Positions 32,740 to 45,067 of a stretch of 64,000 bases of DNA are shown here, one piece after another. The stretch covers positions 806,001-870,000 of the forward strand of contig CM031562.1 of assembly GCA_018466975.1 (NCBI GenBank), written 5' to 3'. This stretch comes from Sparassis latifolia. Taxonomy: Eukaryota > Basidiomycota > Agaricomycetes > Polyporales > Sparassidaceae. Each line of letters opens with the position of its first letter. The stretch's first letter is position 1. The translations under genes were made by a program, and so were the position numbers. A model generated the notes under the pieces. It did no database searches and had not been told where the DNA came from. It saw only the letters and a list, made by a program, of their open reading frames with translations.

Positions 32740-34260
32740 GCGGACGCTCCGAGTCGGGGGTGGTTGCATCGATACATGTACTGTCGTCAATTTATCGAGT
32801 ACTTCTGTTGTTTGTATTGGTATCTCGGGCCTGCTTGCCTCGTGAATGAGCATAACTATTTTTTGTTGTATCAAATTCTTCGAATAATCTGCAAGTCATA
32901 CGAAAACTTTGACTCGGATTAGTCGCAATCGATTGTACCTATTTGTGGGCAGCGTTTTGAGGGCACCATATACCGTCGGCACTTGTGCGGCCGAGTAGAA
33001 GTATATCGACACTGTTGTGGTTCTTGGAATACACGTTCCAGGGTGCTTGTTTCACATGAGAAGGAGTTCGCGGTGGATAAGATATGAACTTCCGCCGTGA
33101 CGTTTTTAGGGAAGTACGACGCGGTCAGAAGCGTATCGCAGGATGCCGTGCTTGTGGGCTCATGGCACCCGTTGGCTGTGTTATTCCCATCACCGACTGA
33201 CATGCAACATTGTTTATGTTCCTGGCGGCTGTCGATGTGAAACGTCGAGTCACCCGCCGCCCTAGCCAAGATCGGAGCTGAGGCAGCTGGATAGCTCTTG
33301 ACGGTAGGAACTTTGCTGCGGTTGGTGTTTTTCTTGAGAAATTCCGAGAAAGTCGGAAATACCTGATCTGAGATCATTTCTTGATATGGATATGTTCTTG
33401 CCTTTTGAGGGTTGCTAGCGCGACACATCCACTTTACGAAAAAGACTGGAAAATAAAATGAGAGGAGATTACCAACCCGCAGAGAATTTCATATAGCCTT
33501 CCTAAGCAGAGGTACGAGCATGACTCAGCTGAGGCAGCATCTCAGCCGCCAGCGTGTCGAAATCTCGACAGTCGACCCGCCTCCAAAAGCCTCGGCGACA
33601 GCGCCACGGCACCATCAAGTGAAATGCCAAGTAGTTCATCTAACCTGAATAAGCACTGACTATGGATGCTGATATAGCGCCCACAATGTCACCAATTTTG
33701 GGCAGAAGTAATGGATTGAAGATTTTCGTGGCAGAACCTTAGCCAGCTGGGTGTGCGATACGATTACTTAAAAACACTTTAACCAATTGTACATGCCGGA
33801 TAACTAGTAAGTCAGCATAGACTGTGCTTGTTCAGCTGTAGTTTCGTGGTTCGAAGCCTCCGTACAACGCGTCGACTCGTCACGTCCGATCTGACCTGAT
33901 CAACGCCGAAGAAGACGGGATCGAGACTCGATCGCGTCGAATGCGTCTTGTATGGCGCACGGACCTCCCGGTCCCTCCGCATGCACGCTCCACAGAGCAC
34001 ATTCTGGCAGATGAGAATGTTGCACCCTTCTTTAACCGGAGGCGGTGTTCGCGAGAAAGTCCGACATACACTCCGCGGGCAGCATGTAAAGTGCGCGAAC
34101 CCGACAAATCTAATTTCTCCTTTGCTCCCACCCCGCATCCATCTGCAATCCCCAATCTGCGAACAATTGCTGAAGTAATACTGACTAAGTGGAATTTCTA
34201 GTTGTTAAATACGCTCTGATACTCGTCATTTCGCTTTGCACAGTTCCCTCGAATGCAACG
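32740..34260. other. intergenic region, no convincing gene
   Basis: Apart from one uncertain minus-strand reading frame (listed separately) I see no gene-like structure, splice pattern or repeat. Confidence 0.4.
32919..33428 (-). CDS. Uncertain hypothetical ORF, 169 aa
   Basis: An uninterrupted frame begins MCRASNPQKARTYPYQEM and ends IGTIDCD. It has no recognisable domain and a mixed, Cys/Thr/Ser-rich composition. It is the only long frame in a 1.5-kb gap. It could be chance, so it is recorded only for completeness. Confidence 0.15.
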   Translation of the reverse strand: MCRASNPQKARTYPYQEMISDQVFPTFSEFLKKNTNRSKVPTVKSYPAASAPILARAAGDSTFHIDSRQEHKQCCMSVGDGNNTANGCHEPTSTASCDTLLTASYFPKNVTAEVHILSTANSFSCETSTLERVFQEPQQCRYTSTRPHKCRRYMVPSKRCPQIGTIDCD

Positions 34261-34632
34261 ATGTCCGAAGCACACGTCGTCCATCTTGGCAACGTCGACC
34301 TCATCACTGGCCTCCCTAACGGTCCGTACAGAGTGTCCGGCAGCGGTGTCAACGGTCAGGTGCGTGTCATTCTCTTGCCTTGCCAACAGCCATACGTGCT
34401 GACACCCACAGGGAAACCGCTGGTTCTGCGTTGTGACCAGCGAGGGCCGCGGATACCGCTACCTGAACAAGTAAGTCGCGCTTTTACCTATCTCCCGTAG
34501 GACTGATGACCCGCTTGCAGGAACGGGAGCGTGTATTATCGTAGCCGGGACGGCGCGTCGTACTTCAACAATGGCCGCGGCTCCTTCCGATATACCTCCC
34601 CGACGGGCGAGGTCACTGTCTGGAATGTGTAG
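34261..34632 (+). CDS. Small Gly/Tyr-rich GNHxC-family protein, member B
   Basis: Exons 34261-34359, 34412-34470 and 34521-34632. The middle exon is again 59 nt, with introns in phase 0 and phase 2. The core reads GNRWFCVVTSEGRGYRYLN, then NGSVYYRSRDGASYFNNGRG and a YTSPTGEV tail. In-frame codons upstream would add a hydrophobic stretch that looks like a signal peptide, but they begin with GTG, not ATG. The ATG at 34261 is therefore the likely start and no secretion signal is claimed. Function unknown. Confidence 0.72.
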
Positions 34633-34892
34633 GTCTCAAGCTCCGCGGCCTACGGTGGTGGTACGTGTTCGATCTACGTGGTGAGAGACTTGCAGCTGAC
34701 GTGGCGGTAACAGTTCGACGGACACCTGTGCCCGTCGGCCCACTGTCGAGTATTATAAAAATAAAAGCCAAAAAAAGCATAAAATGACGATATAAGAAAT
34801 GATACATGACGAGTTCACGATATGCTGATTGTTTTACGAGTTCACGGTATGATGACGTGCCAGCGAGACGGTGTTGTTGATATGTGCTGCAT

Positions 34893-35045
34893 ATACCCGC
34901 GGAAAGCCACTACCGTGGCATCTATTCCTGCATACCCGCAGAAGGCCCATCACGGCATCTATACCTGCGCACCCGCAGAAGGCCACACACTGGCGTTCAT
35001 ACCTGCCTACGTGCAGAAGGCCATCATGGCACCCATGCTGTCGCA
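34893..35045. repeat. imperfect 38-39 bp tandem repeat (about four units)
   Basis: Units start near 34893, 34932, 34970 and 35008. Each has the pattern ACCCGCAGAAGGCC followed by a GGCATCTATACCTGC-like part. The units have diverged from each other by several bases. Confidence 0.65.
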
Positions 35046-35092
35046 GTGCAGGCTGTATACCGACCGGCATGTGGGTCTTCTCCAATTGCTCG

Positions 35093-35195
35093 CTTTCCTT
35101 TCCCTTCCTTTACCCCTTCCTTTGGTCTCTCCTCTTCCACACTTTTCCTTTCCCCCTTCCTTTCCACTCTTCCTTTTTCACCGTTCTTTCTTCCG
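35093..35195. repeat. polypyrimidine (C/T-rich) tract
   Basis: About 100 bp almost entirely C and T on the plus strand, built of CCTTTCC/CTTCC repeats. Such tracts can form triplex DNA; here it is only a compositional observation. Confidence 0.7.
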
Positions 35196-35629
35196 GTTTT
35201 CATTATTCGCATCGCCAGGCTCCGGTAGCTTTTTCCCCACAGGGGTTTTTTAACGCACCCGGCCTGAGCACTTTGTAGTTTACTGTCTTTCTTTCTTGTA
35301 TGTTTTATTTACTGCTGTGGTGTTTGTTCGGCTTCGTCCTAAGCTCGTAAGGGTGAAGGCAAGTCTGTCTGATGAATGTATATTTATTTTTATGCGGGAC
35401 GATGGTGAATTGTGAGGCACATAGCCAAAGTTACGGTACTAAGCAAGTCCAAGCCATGATCTGTGCTTCTCCGCACGTCGAGTGAATCGTAATATGCATC
35501 GTACAACCACCTCTTGAACACGGTCTACACGAATGAAGAGAACATAAGAATATGATGAGTATTTCTTCTCGACACCTGCCCGGAGGCTCAACGTTCAACC
35601 ACTGAACTTGAACCTGGAAACGGACAGTA

Positions 35630-38600
35630 TCAGCTCCACTTGGGAGAAGGACAGCCGCCATGCACGTACCAATTTGTCCTATCAGAGAACCATATCAGTG
35701 CTACGCTTTAAGGCTAGGTTGAGAGGCTCACCTCGCTTCCACCGCCTCCTTCCGCACAGCTCTCTTGGGGTCGTCAAGTACCTTGGCCAGCTCTCGCAGC
35801 ACGAGCGCCTTCTGGGGGTGCAGCACGTCGTACCGCACGATGTTCGGCAGGATCGCCAGGTATCGCAGAGCCGCGATACGTACGCGCTGCAGTGCACGAT
35901 TAACGTTGGACACGTAGGCGCGAGGTGATAGGGGGGTACGCACCACAGAAGCCGTCTCGTGCACCATGCTATTCCGGAGCATCGTTGATACGAGACTCGC
36001 CGCATGCTCGGACACGATACTGCTTTCTGTCTCCTTCGCACCCGACTGCGCAGCTGCGAGAAGTGTGTCGATGACGTTCGAGCGGATCTCGGCATCTGGT
36101 AGGTCGAGCCCGCGCAACAGGAGGGGCATGAGCTGCGGGACGTGATCACGGTGGACTCATACGAGACAATGTTACGTGGCACTTACCGTAGGCATCTCGT
36201 GTGAATACGTTGACTTGGGTACTGCTTTAATCAGGGACGTGAGAGCCACTAGGTAGGCGGTCTGCTGGCTCGGCTCTGATATATTGCATGAGCAAGGTAT
36301 CATCGACAGGTATTCTCGCCAGGCGTACTTACGTTCTGCTGATTTCGCCCCCGCGACGATGCGAGGCAAGACGGAGGTGCAGAACCGCTGCGCGAACAGA
36401 ATCTAGAATACAAGACGTTAACAGACAAGTTACGAGTAGAACCAGCCAGGGTTTACCTTGACGACTGCGTGGTTCCTCCTTGTCAGCACTTTATCCGCAC
36501 CCACGATCTTGCCAATCGCTTTCGCTGCATCCCAGTGGATCTCTGTATCGCCAAACAACTCGAATAGGCGGTCCGTGTTGCGCATCGCCGATGGATGGCC
36601 TCTCATTAGAAGCGCCTTGGTCATCTACACGTCCTGTCAGACTTTGTGAAGCACACGGAGGATATTTGCGCCCACCCAAGACCAGACCAGGATTGCCTGT
36701 CGACGCCTCTCCGCTGAGTTACTGCTCTCGGCGATTTGCGCTGCCCAGAAAGCGTCCAATTTCTCCGACAGGAACGTCGATAAACCTGCGTACCAACGTC
36801 ACAACGACATGATGCAGGATAGCCGAGAGCACCTGCCTTCCGCTCTCTTGTTGATAATCGATGCAACTGAGTGCGTGATCGCATCCTTCTGCAGGACATT
36901 GTTCGCGTGCTCCCCGATCCATTGAAGCAACGTGTCTAGGAAGGCGCCTTCGTCGGGGATCGGAAGTTGCACCTAGCGATAACGTGAGCAGAGATTGCCG
37001 GGCTTCCAGGTCAAATGTACCTCTTTGTGTAGAGCAACAATCGCTGAGGAGAAAAGTGCCAAAAGATTCTTCTGCGCAGGGGACGCGCCAGCCTTGGACA
37101 GAATATTAGAGAGGCTCAAACGCAGCCAGTGTAACCCCGCTCACATTGAACGGATCGAACAACCTATCTGAGGGGATTTTCTGCTGACCTTCCGCGAGTC
37201 GCTTAATATCTCCATGCAGATATCCTGCAAACAGGACCGCAGTGAAAGCTTCTTGCCTCCTATCGCAAATAATTGTTGACATGCTCCTATGGAGCCAAAG
37301 AGCGACTTACTGAGAAGGAAGCGTCTGCACAACCAGGGTAATGACACGTGCAGCGACCGAAACCAGTCGTGGGTCGGTTGCCACCATGCTCTCGCTGTTT
37401 GACACGAGGGCGGAGTAGATGAAAAGGTTGTATAAGCGCGGGACGAGGCGATCGATGTACTTCACCACATCGGTGTGGGCCAAATCCACCTTGGCCGCAA
37501 GCACGTCGACGAGAGTCCGCAGCAACGAGTGTGCGTATGCAGCGCTGGGCTCGGTGTCCTGCTCTGGCTCGGCGGGCGGCACGCACACGAGGTCGAGCTT
37601 AGTTGACAGTCGGACGACGAGCGTCTCGAACAGATCAGGTTGCTTGCACAGCTGCTCGAGCGACGCCAGCGTACGCCAGTACTTGATCCGCTCCGCTTCG
37701 GCATCGCGTGGTGGTGCTTTGTCAGGAAGAGAGCCGAAGAGGAGGGGGAGTGTCGTTTGTGACACATGCCAGGGTGCCGACAGGGAGATGGTTGAGAGCA
37801 GGTCCAGTGCGGGTTCACTAATGTAATATTCGACAGGGCGTCAAGATAGCGGTTCAACAGCGAGCGGGAGAAATGCACTAGGAACCTGATTTCATCCCCC
37901 TCCTCCCCCTCCTTCTGCAGCAACTCGTTAACGTTGTGTACCACGAACCCCAGCTCCTCGTCAGTCAGCAAACCGGGAGTCAGGACCATCTCCTTGAGTC
38001 CACCTAACGCGGGTTGAGAAGAGGATGCCGTCTTCAGCCCAACAGTAAGAACACCGATAATCTCGTCCTTGAACGGAGAGAGTGGAGTATCTCCTTCTGT
38101 AGGTAGAACTTCGGGGTCTCTTGACATAGAATCACGAGCCGCTTTTATGAGGTCTGACAGCAGTCTGAGTACTGGTGCCCGATTGGCAACTTCGTCTGGG
38201 TTGAGGAATAGCCGAACAAGGTGTGGCGCAGCTCGAGAGAGAGTGAAGCGTGCAACGGATGCTGCAAGCCGGATGTCAAATTAACGTCTTTCACCAGCAA
38301 ATCTGCAACTTACGGGTTGTGGACATGAACGCGCATATTACTTTGATAGCTGGCTGCGCCTGGCTCTTCTCTGGCTCGCGAAGGATCTGTATGCATTCTT
38401 CACAAGCCTCCTTTGCGAGACCTTCAATATCTTCTCCAGATTTGTCTTCTGTGTCGTCCGCGGCGTAGATGGTTTGGACGAGAATTTGCGTCGTCTTAAG
38501 AGCCGCTTGTTCAGTTTCGGTGTCTGTGGGTTGGAAGATCTGTACTTGATCCAATTAAGGCGCTTTAATACAATAGCAATATGGGCGTACTTCGAGCTTG

Positions 38601-39908
38601 AGGGAGTTCCACATTTTGCGAGCAAAGTTACGTGCAACGGCAGGTCCGTATACCGGCAATCCCAAATCAAACGCCTGCAGCGTATCTCTCTATCGAGAGA
38701 AATGATGAGTCGACTTTGTATTTACCAAGATCATGCCCAGATACTTTTGTCACGGGCGTTCCTGCCATCAGCTTTTCCAAGAGAAGTGGGATGGCCAAGG
38801 GTCCAAATGCCGGGGTCGCGTTGAGACAGCCTCTGCGAGAATCAAATTTTGAGAAAAGAATGGGATACGATGAAATACGCTATACCGAAGAGCCGTCTTA
38901 AGATCATCGGTAGTAATGCCGTATGGGTCGTCTGGTGGAGGTCTGAATGTGATGGGGAAATAGCAGAAGGTGATATTGAAGAAATCCTGAAAGGGTTTGA
39001 GTCAAATTCCCACCATGTGCGAGCGAAGCATACCTCTACATGGGAAGCAGTATCGAATTCGATGAGTATAACACGGGCGATGGAGAAGGCCAGCAACAGG
39101 TTGCGCGGATCTTTCTCGCCTTCGGCTAGCGAGATATAGCCGGACAAGAACTCATTTCCCATTCCTTTCATTGCTGTCGGCAAATACTATGAGAGGAAGA
39201 ACTTACATAGAGGCGTAATAAACGAACCATCGCGATGACGGGCGACAAGTGTATCGAGGATAGTGAAGACCATAAATCGCTGAGACTGTATGAGCGCCTT
39301 CATCTTGACATGCTTTACGAGTCTGATTATCAGTTAAGCAGAGCGATCAGTGGCAAGACATCTGGGCTCTTACGCCTTCATCACCTCCACCGCATCGTTC
39401 GAGGCGAACAGAGGCATTGAGGTCAGAGAGAGAAGCCCCTTCAGTGCAGGGATGATTGTCTCCGTGTCCTCAAGCTTGCCGCAGTAAAAGGTTACCAGCA
39501 CGCGCACTTGAGTGAAACAGCCGGATGAGCATGGAAGTATGCATGACTGGCAAAAGGCTGAAGTTGCGCACCCGAATGACGGTTTAGCTTCTCAGGCGGA
39601 CATCGTCCAAGCACGAGTGACAAGAATTCAACACCTGGTATAATGGGACATAAATACAGGACTCTGTGGGCGATCTGGAGTATTATTACCCTTGGTCCGT
39701 AAATCGTCCTCATCCGCGGTGAGATATTCACCAAGAGCTTTCACAATCTGAAGGAGCGTAACATTCCCTGCAGCAATTTCTGCGTCTCACTGTGAACGCG
39801 TTAATCCGTAATGGTACAGCTTCATAACATACCTGATATAATTGTCTGTACTTCCTCTTCCCGCTCCGATGCTATCCACGTTCGCACAAGCCGCTCGACC
39901 TTTTCCAT
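35630..39908 (-). CDS. MMS19: MMS19-like HEAT-repeat protein of cytosolic Fe-S cluster targeting
   Basis: MMS19 works in the CIA targeting complex, delivering Fe-S clusters to DNA polymerases, primase, XPD and other nuclear enzymes. The gene is cut into many exons on the minus strand. It starts at ATG 39908 (MEKVERLVRTWIASEREEE) and continues EIAAGNVTLLQIVKALGEYL. Long alpha-helical HEAT-type repeats follow, such as LAEGEKDPRNLLLAFSIARV, LKTTQILVQTIYAADD and FGDTEIHWDAAKAIGKIVG. The C-terminal signature is LDDPKRAVRKEAVEAR at about 35730-35780. The last exon is small and its exact end (35630 or a later splice) is uncertain. Its start is 415 bp from the plus-strand NDUFAF7 start. Confidence 0.85.
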
Positions 39909-40322
39909 GGCCGTTCGCACACTTAACAACCAATTCAATAGTCCAAAACCGTAGATGTTGTGCGCAGAGGTGGAAAAACAGTCGAAATCTGAGCGAATAC
40001 TTGGCTCAGCTAGGATCGCCCGAATCATTTCTTTCAAGTCTGCCAAGCCTCTCCGCACGTGACCGAGCGAGAGATTTCACGGAAATGTGTGTCGCCCGGG
40101 CCACCGCTGCTCAAACTACCCTCACCACACCCTCATCTGTGGCGTCTGAGGCACATAGAAAAGCGTTTCCGCACGCAAACATTCGAAGAAAAAATTCGCG
40201 TACGGACCCTCTACATATCTTTCTACCGACCACGTGTGACGCCACCTCTACCAGGCCTCCTACACAAGGCAGACCGCGCCGCGAAGCTCTTGGGCGATCG
40301 CTCGAGAGAGCTATTGCATTAT

Positions 40323-42018
40323 ATGACACCTCTGGTTGCTCCAGGATCCCGACGTCTGGCGCAGAGGTGTACTCGTCCGCTCTCCGCACGATTCTCCACC
40401 ACCGCGCGCGCTCATAATGGCTCCTCTTCACGGAAGAAGACACCACGCGACCACCTCAACTACAATCCACAGATATCATTTTCGGACACTCCGGACCCCG
40501 AGCACGTCAACTACAGGCGCGTCACTTCTAACGATCTTGAAGAGGAGAGCGACCCTCCGAGACGCGTCAAGATGCTTGTGCGCGACTACATAGAGAACTC
40601 GCTATACCACCCACACTACGGCTATTTCACGAAACAGGCGAACATTTTTTCTACGCCGCAGCCTCTGGAATTTGGTGCGTTGCGCTCGTCCATCGAGTTT
40701 CAGGCGGTTGTGGCCAAGCGGTACGCCGGGTACGGACGCGGAAGTGTGGGGCCTGGTGTACAGCTATGGCATACACCGACGGAAATATTCAAGGTTGAGG
40801 TGCATCTATATTACGTCCAGAGCATACTAACAGTTCCTTAGCCGCATTATGGCAATGCTATTGGTCAAGCACTCGTGTCAGAATACTTGCTGAAGTACTT
40901 CCCCTACGAGGACTTTGTCATCTATGAAATCGGTGCGGGAAATGGCACCATGGCGCTAGATATTCTGAACTACGTTCAGGCGGAGTATCCCGACGTGTAT
41001 GACAGGACGAAGTACAACATCATCGAGATCAGTGACAACTTGGCGCGAATACAGCGCGAAAAGCTCTCTGCGGTCCACCCGTGTGTGAATGTGATGCACA
41101 AGAGCATATTTCACTGGAACACGCGTGAGCCAGCGCCATCTTTCTTCTTAGCCATGGAAGTGATCGTGAGTGAGGTGTTCTGTGTAGCATCTGTCTCACC
41201 TGTAAGAGCTCTTACCACAGGATAACTTCGCTCATGACATGATTCGCTACGACCTCCGAACGCTGGAGCCGTACCAGGGCCTGGTGACGATTGATGGCAA
41301 CAGTGACTATAGCACATACTACACACGGGTGACGGACCCTCTGATATCATCCTTCCTGGCGCTGCGTCGCCGACTCATGCATGCGCCGCCAATCCCCCGA
41401 CTTCTCAAGGCATCCTCCACCTTCCGCTCATTCTACACGAACCTCCCTTTTGCGCCGAACCTATCCGCGCCAGAATACATCCCGACGCGCCTCCTCAGCC
41501 TCCTCCGCACGCTACGGAGACACTTTCCGCGTCACCACCTGCTACTCTCCGACTTCTCGTCCCTCCCGGAGACCATCCCGGGCGTCAACGCGCCCCGTGT
41601 GCAGACGCGGGTGGGCGACGAGATGGTGACCTGCGGGACGCTGCTCGTCAACCCGGGCTACTTTGACATCTTCTTCCCAACTGATTTCGAGCGCCTTCGC
41701 GACTTGTACGAACACGTTCTGTCGGAGCCGCTCTCGATGTCCGCTTCCGAGAGCCCCCCTCGCGCTTCGCCCCTGTCCACCACGTCGTCGTCGCTGTTTG
41801 TCGGCACGGATTTCTTCTCGTCCTACCACCCGAGGAATCGGCGGCCCCCCGTCGACGACGTCGCGTCGGCGAGCGGGTTGCCGGTGGGCGACCGCAAGTC
41901 CAGGGTGCTCACGCATGAGGAGTTCATGGAGACGTATGCAGACTTGAGCAAGACACGGGTACGGAATGGGGAGAACCCTCTGGTGGAGTTTTACAAGAAT
42001 GTAAAATTCCTTTTCTGA
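40323..42018 (+). CDS. NDUFAF7: NDUFAF7-like mitochondrial SAM-dependent methyltransferase
   Basis: NDUFAF7/MidA proteins methylate an arginine of a complex I subunit and are needed for complex I assembly in mitochondria. Exons 40323-40793, 40842-41165 and 41221-42018 sum to 1593 nt, 530 aa. The chosen ATG opens a typical mitochondrial presequence, MTPLVAPGSRRLAQRCTRPL, rich in Arg/Ser and free of acidic residues. An in-frame ATG at 40059 would hide it behind 88 extra residues. Family motifs: YGYFTKQANIF, PHYGNAIGQAL, SAM motif IYEIGAGNGTMALDIL, FFLAMEVIDNFAHD and VNPGYFDIFFP. A low-complexity insert (about residues 455-480) precedes the final FYKNVKFLF. Confidence 0.85.
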
Positions 42019-42181
42019 GCGTCCGTGCCACCACACATCATTTGCTTGAGTCTGCTTGAGATCGCTCTGCACTACAACCAGAGCAGGGGTGCGTGAACGT
42101 AAGATCCATCTGAGTTGGGAATATATTGTGACAACAGACATTACAAGTACAACGATATAGATCAACGCGACTGTGAGCAAC

Positions 42182-42743
42182 CTACGCCTGCGCCTGCCTC
42201 CGGAGTTGGTATACGGTCGATCCGTAGTAGCATCCTGCGGCGGTAGACGTTATGGTGAGAGCGAGCGGTACAGGGCCCTTTGCGACGCGAGGAAGCGAAG
42301 ATAAGAGTAGCAAGGCGGATGCACCTACGCTGTACGTCAGTTCTCCATCTACCAGAGCATTGGACGTAACGTACCGAGGGCAGCTTCAAGACCATTGCTT
42401 GTCCCCTTGCGGATGCTGTCCGCGCTCCAAAGGTAAAGTGCTCCCACACTACACCAGTGGATTCGCAGTAAGAACGAACCTCCTCATATGGAGGGTATTG
42501 CAACATACCCTACGCCTGCGACAATAGACGGAATACTGCGCGTCCTCACGTAGCCAGTAATGCCCCCAACAACGCAGAGAGCGCCCATCAAATATGCGGG
42601 ATAGGCAGACTGCAGTAGCACTTCACTGTTAGATTATTAGCGACTTGTTTCCCAGGAGACTTGCCATCGTGTTCAATACAGCTGTGGTGAGGATTGTGTG
42701 AAGAGGGAAGATGAAGTTACCCTGCAAAGTGTGCTTACGCCAT
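42182..42743 (-). CDS. TMEM14-family small membrane protein
   Basis: Exons 42743-42739 (ATG GC only), 42625-42509, 42448-42375 and 42324-42182 total 339 nt, 112 aa. The five-base first exon is supported because it yields MAEVLLQSAYPAYLMGAL, and no other nearby ATG keeps frame. The chain is four hydrophobic helices with the family pattern GALCVVGGITGYVRTRSIPS, VGALYLWSADSIRKGTSNG and STAAGCYYGSTVYQLRRQ. TMEM14 proteins sit in mitochondrial or other internal membranes and have been linked to porphyrin or lipid transport. Substrate unknown here. The 5' end lies 84 bp from the divergent methyltransferase gene. Confidence 0.85.
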
Positions 42744-42827
42744 CACTGTTACCCCGCAATATTAATGTAAGCGCCTACGGCCGACGCGGCAGTACCATGA
42801 CGGGCGCTTCCACCAACTGCAACTTCG

Positions 42828-43881
42828 ATGTCGAGTATTCTTCCTAGAAAAAATGAGGAATACGGATCAAAGGAGTACTGGTGAGAATAGTTATTCATAC
42901 TGTGATTTTATTTTGCTGAACAGGATTAGGGACCAGAGATACAGCCAGTAAGTCGGCTGCTTCCAGTGATCTTGGCTTCGACCTTGACGTTGACGGTTGG
43001 ATGGCGTATCTTACAGAGAGTCCGACGACGCGTCGTTCGATTGGTTTAAATCGTATGATGATGTCGCCGACATAATGCGCTCGATTATCCCGAATAAGGA
43101 CGCAAGAATCCTGATGCTGGGTTGTGGCAACTCGAAGCTATCGGAAGAGGTGTGCTCGACGGCACGATCACCTCGGACATCCAGGATGAACCGTGTTTCA
43201 GATGTACGACGACGGGTACAAAAATATTGTTAACACCGACGTCAGTGGGCAGCCCTTATATTCTCAAGTGCTATGACTTTTACTACTTGGATCGATCCAG
43301 TATTCGGGTATTCTCATCGAGAAAATGCGCCAAAGGCACGAGCAAGCTCGACCCGAGATGGAATGTACGTTTTTACACCTTCCTCTGTCTGCGTGCTACT
43401 GAAATTTTGAAGGGCATGAGATGGATATTCGTGATATCGTCTTCGACGCAGATTCCTTCGACGTCGCGATTGATAAAGGTCAGATATCATTTCGCACATA
43501 TTCCCTTCATATTCCTGACTGAAAATAGGTACCATGGATGCCATGATGACGACCAAGGGCGATGTTTGGGTGTGTAAAGTGCCCTCCACAATTTATCCAG
43601 GCCCTAATTCGAACTCAGGATCCACCACAAGAGGTCATAGACAACTGCAGCCGAGAAGTCAACGAAGTTCTGCGGTACGCTCCATATATAACCCTTCCAA
43701 GCAACGTACTTCACGCAACTTCCACAGCGTGCTTCGCAAATCAGGCGGTGTCTTCATCTACATAACCTTCGGGCAACCCCACTTCCGCCGCCGCTACCTC
43801 ACGCGGCCCGGCACGACGCTGGAAGTTCGTGAGATGGGGGAGGCATTCCACTATTACATGTACATCCTGCGGACCGGATGA
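42828..43881 (+). CDS. EEF1AKMT4/METTL13-type class I methyltransferase
   Basis: Many short exons (42828-42880, 42924-42947, 43017-43149, 43202-43240 and further ones to the stop at 43881) join to a Rossmann methyltransferase of the family that methylates lysines of elongation factor 1A. Motifs: SKEYWIRDQRYSQESD, FDWFKSYDDVADIM, SAM motif RILMLGCGNSKLSEE, MYDDGYKNIVNTDYS, DSFDVAIDKGTMDAMM and GVFIYITFGQPHFRRRYL. The first 24-nt internal exon is needed to keep the usual YW-x-xRY start of the family. Substrate specificity is assumed from family resemblance only. Confidence 0.8.
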
Positions 43882-44349
43882 GCTACGAAGTTGATGTTCG
43901 TGCCCACATTCAGGATAATCTCGAGCTGTCATGCTCACTCGAGACTCCATTGACGGTCAGTACAAGTGTTGATCTCGGACTCTTCCGCTTGATTGCTTGT
44001 GCATCTCTCACTGATGTCTGGCTCGTCTGGTTGCTTTCTTCCGCTTTTGATAGATGGTTGTCAAGTCGTTGCAACTCCATTGATATTTGATTGATGCCCC
44101 CGCCGCTCATCTTATCAGAAGACAGGCAGGACTGATTCACATGTGCATCGGGGTCACCTCCTTAATTTATTCACGCCATCTTTTCGACAATCAATACCTC
44201 ATACTATTGTATATTAAATAGGTTCCATGCTGACGCAAGGTCGCCAACCACATGCCATTATCGACACACTACAAAATCAGATATCACTGCAATGCGAGGG
44301 GGCAGACGGACAGCCCCAAGGAGACTGTCCGTCAGCCCAACGAAGACGA
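43882..44349. other. intergenic region, no gene seen
   Basis: This convergent interval lies between the methyltransferase gene and the minus-strand small-protein gene. I found no coding or repeat structure. Confidence 0.4.
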
Positions 44350-44734
44350 TCAAAAAGATGCCACATACCCTTCGCTGCTACCCTTGAGGTGGACATTGCC
44401 GCTCGGGTCGGTGTATTTCGCATGCCCCTTCCCGTCGTCGAAGTAGCGAGAGCCATCTTGGTTGTGATAGTACCAGCTCCCGTCTCTGCGCGGCCCGTCA
44501 GCAAAGTTGAGTACAGCACTTATAACTCGATGCGACTCACTTGTTGGAGTAATGGTACCCGGCACCCTCGCTGGACTCACGATGGCAGTAGTGGTTTCCC
44601 TGTGAACGAACATGACAACAATGGGCATACCGTACTGCGGATGCCGAATCATGACAGCGACGGACCCGGCTGTTCGTACCACTGTTTGTGATGATGTAGT
44701 CCTTTTTGGACGAGCGACTCTTCTTGCTAGACAT
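44350..44734 (-). CDS. Small Gly/Tyr-rich GNHxC-family protein, member C
   Basis: Exons 44734-44666 (69 nt), 44599-44541 (59 nt) and 44485-44350 (136 nt) give 87 aa. The N-terminus is Lys/Ser-rich (MSSKKSRSSKKDYIITNSG). Exon 2 encodes GNHYCHRESSEGAGYHYSN. Exon 3 carries DGSWYYHNQDGSRYFDDGKG, then KYTDPSGNVHLK. Phase-0 and phase-2 introns lie where they do in members A, B and D. It is closest to member D, its neighbour and same-strand tandem copy. No signal peptide or catalytic motif. Confidence 0.8.
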
Positions 44735-44837
44735 GTTTGCAACGAAATATAAGAGATGAGTGGCGAGGTTTTGCGAAGATAGTGGCCAAGGGTAAGAGCG
44801 GGCCCGAGGGAACGCGTCCGAGGGCAGCTATAGAGTG

Positions 44838-44862
44838 ACGCGTCGCGCGTGACGTCACGCGT
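44838..44862. promoter_or_regulatory. 16-bp palindrome CGCGTGACGTCACGCG with two ACGCGT sites
   Basis: A perfect palindrome at 44846-44861 centres on TGACGTCA, the ATF/CREB-type bZIP site. ACGCGT sits at 44838-44843 and 44857-44862. It lies about 105 bp upstream of the minus-strand member C, so it is a likely promoter element for that gene. Confidence 0.5.
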
Positions 44863-45067
44863 CCTTCATGTCACACGGATGACAACTGTCACGTCGTTAT
44901 CACACTGTCCTTTATTTCATCTTTAGAACATCTCAAGTACAACGATTTCACAGGAGTAAAAACCACGCCAGCGCACCAACAGATCCCCCCATATCAAAGC
45001 TGCAACTGCCCGTAAGCATCCAATAGTGCACAAAGAACAAAGAGCCCGACGATGTACCCACTCATCG

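Larger units (their letters stand above)
34633..35629. other. gene-free region with minisatellite and pyrimidine tract
   Basis: No gene was seen. The stretch holds a four-unit imperfect repeat (34893-35045) and a ~100-bp C/T-rich run (35093-35195), each listed separately. It then runs into the 3' flank of MMS19. Confidence 0.5.

Noticed and set aside
33786..33862. Possible tRNA gene (GGTTCGAAGCC resembles a B box)
   Set aside because: No A box, acceptor stem or anticodon stem can be formed around it.
34189..34260. Possible signal peptide in front of tiny-family member B
   Set aside because: The hydrophobic stretch opens with GTG, not ATG, and other family members start at the position equal to 34261.
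34893..35045. CRISPR-like repeat array
   Set aside because: The units are directly adjacent with no spacers and the genome is fungal.
40059..40322. N-terminal extension of NDUFAF7 from an earlier in-frame ATG
   Set aside because: It would place 88 residues of non-homologous sequence before an evident mitochondrial presequence.
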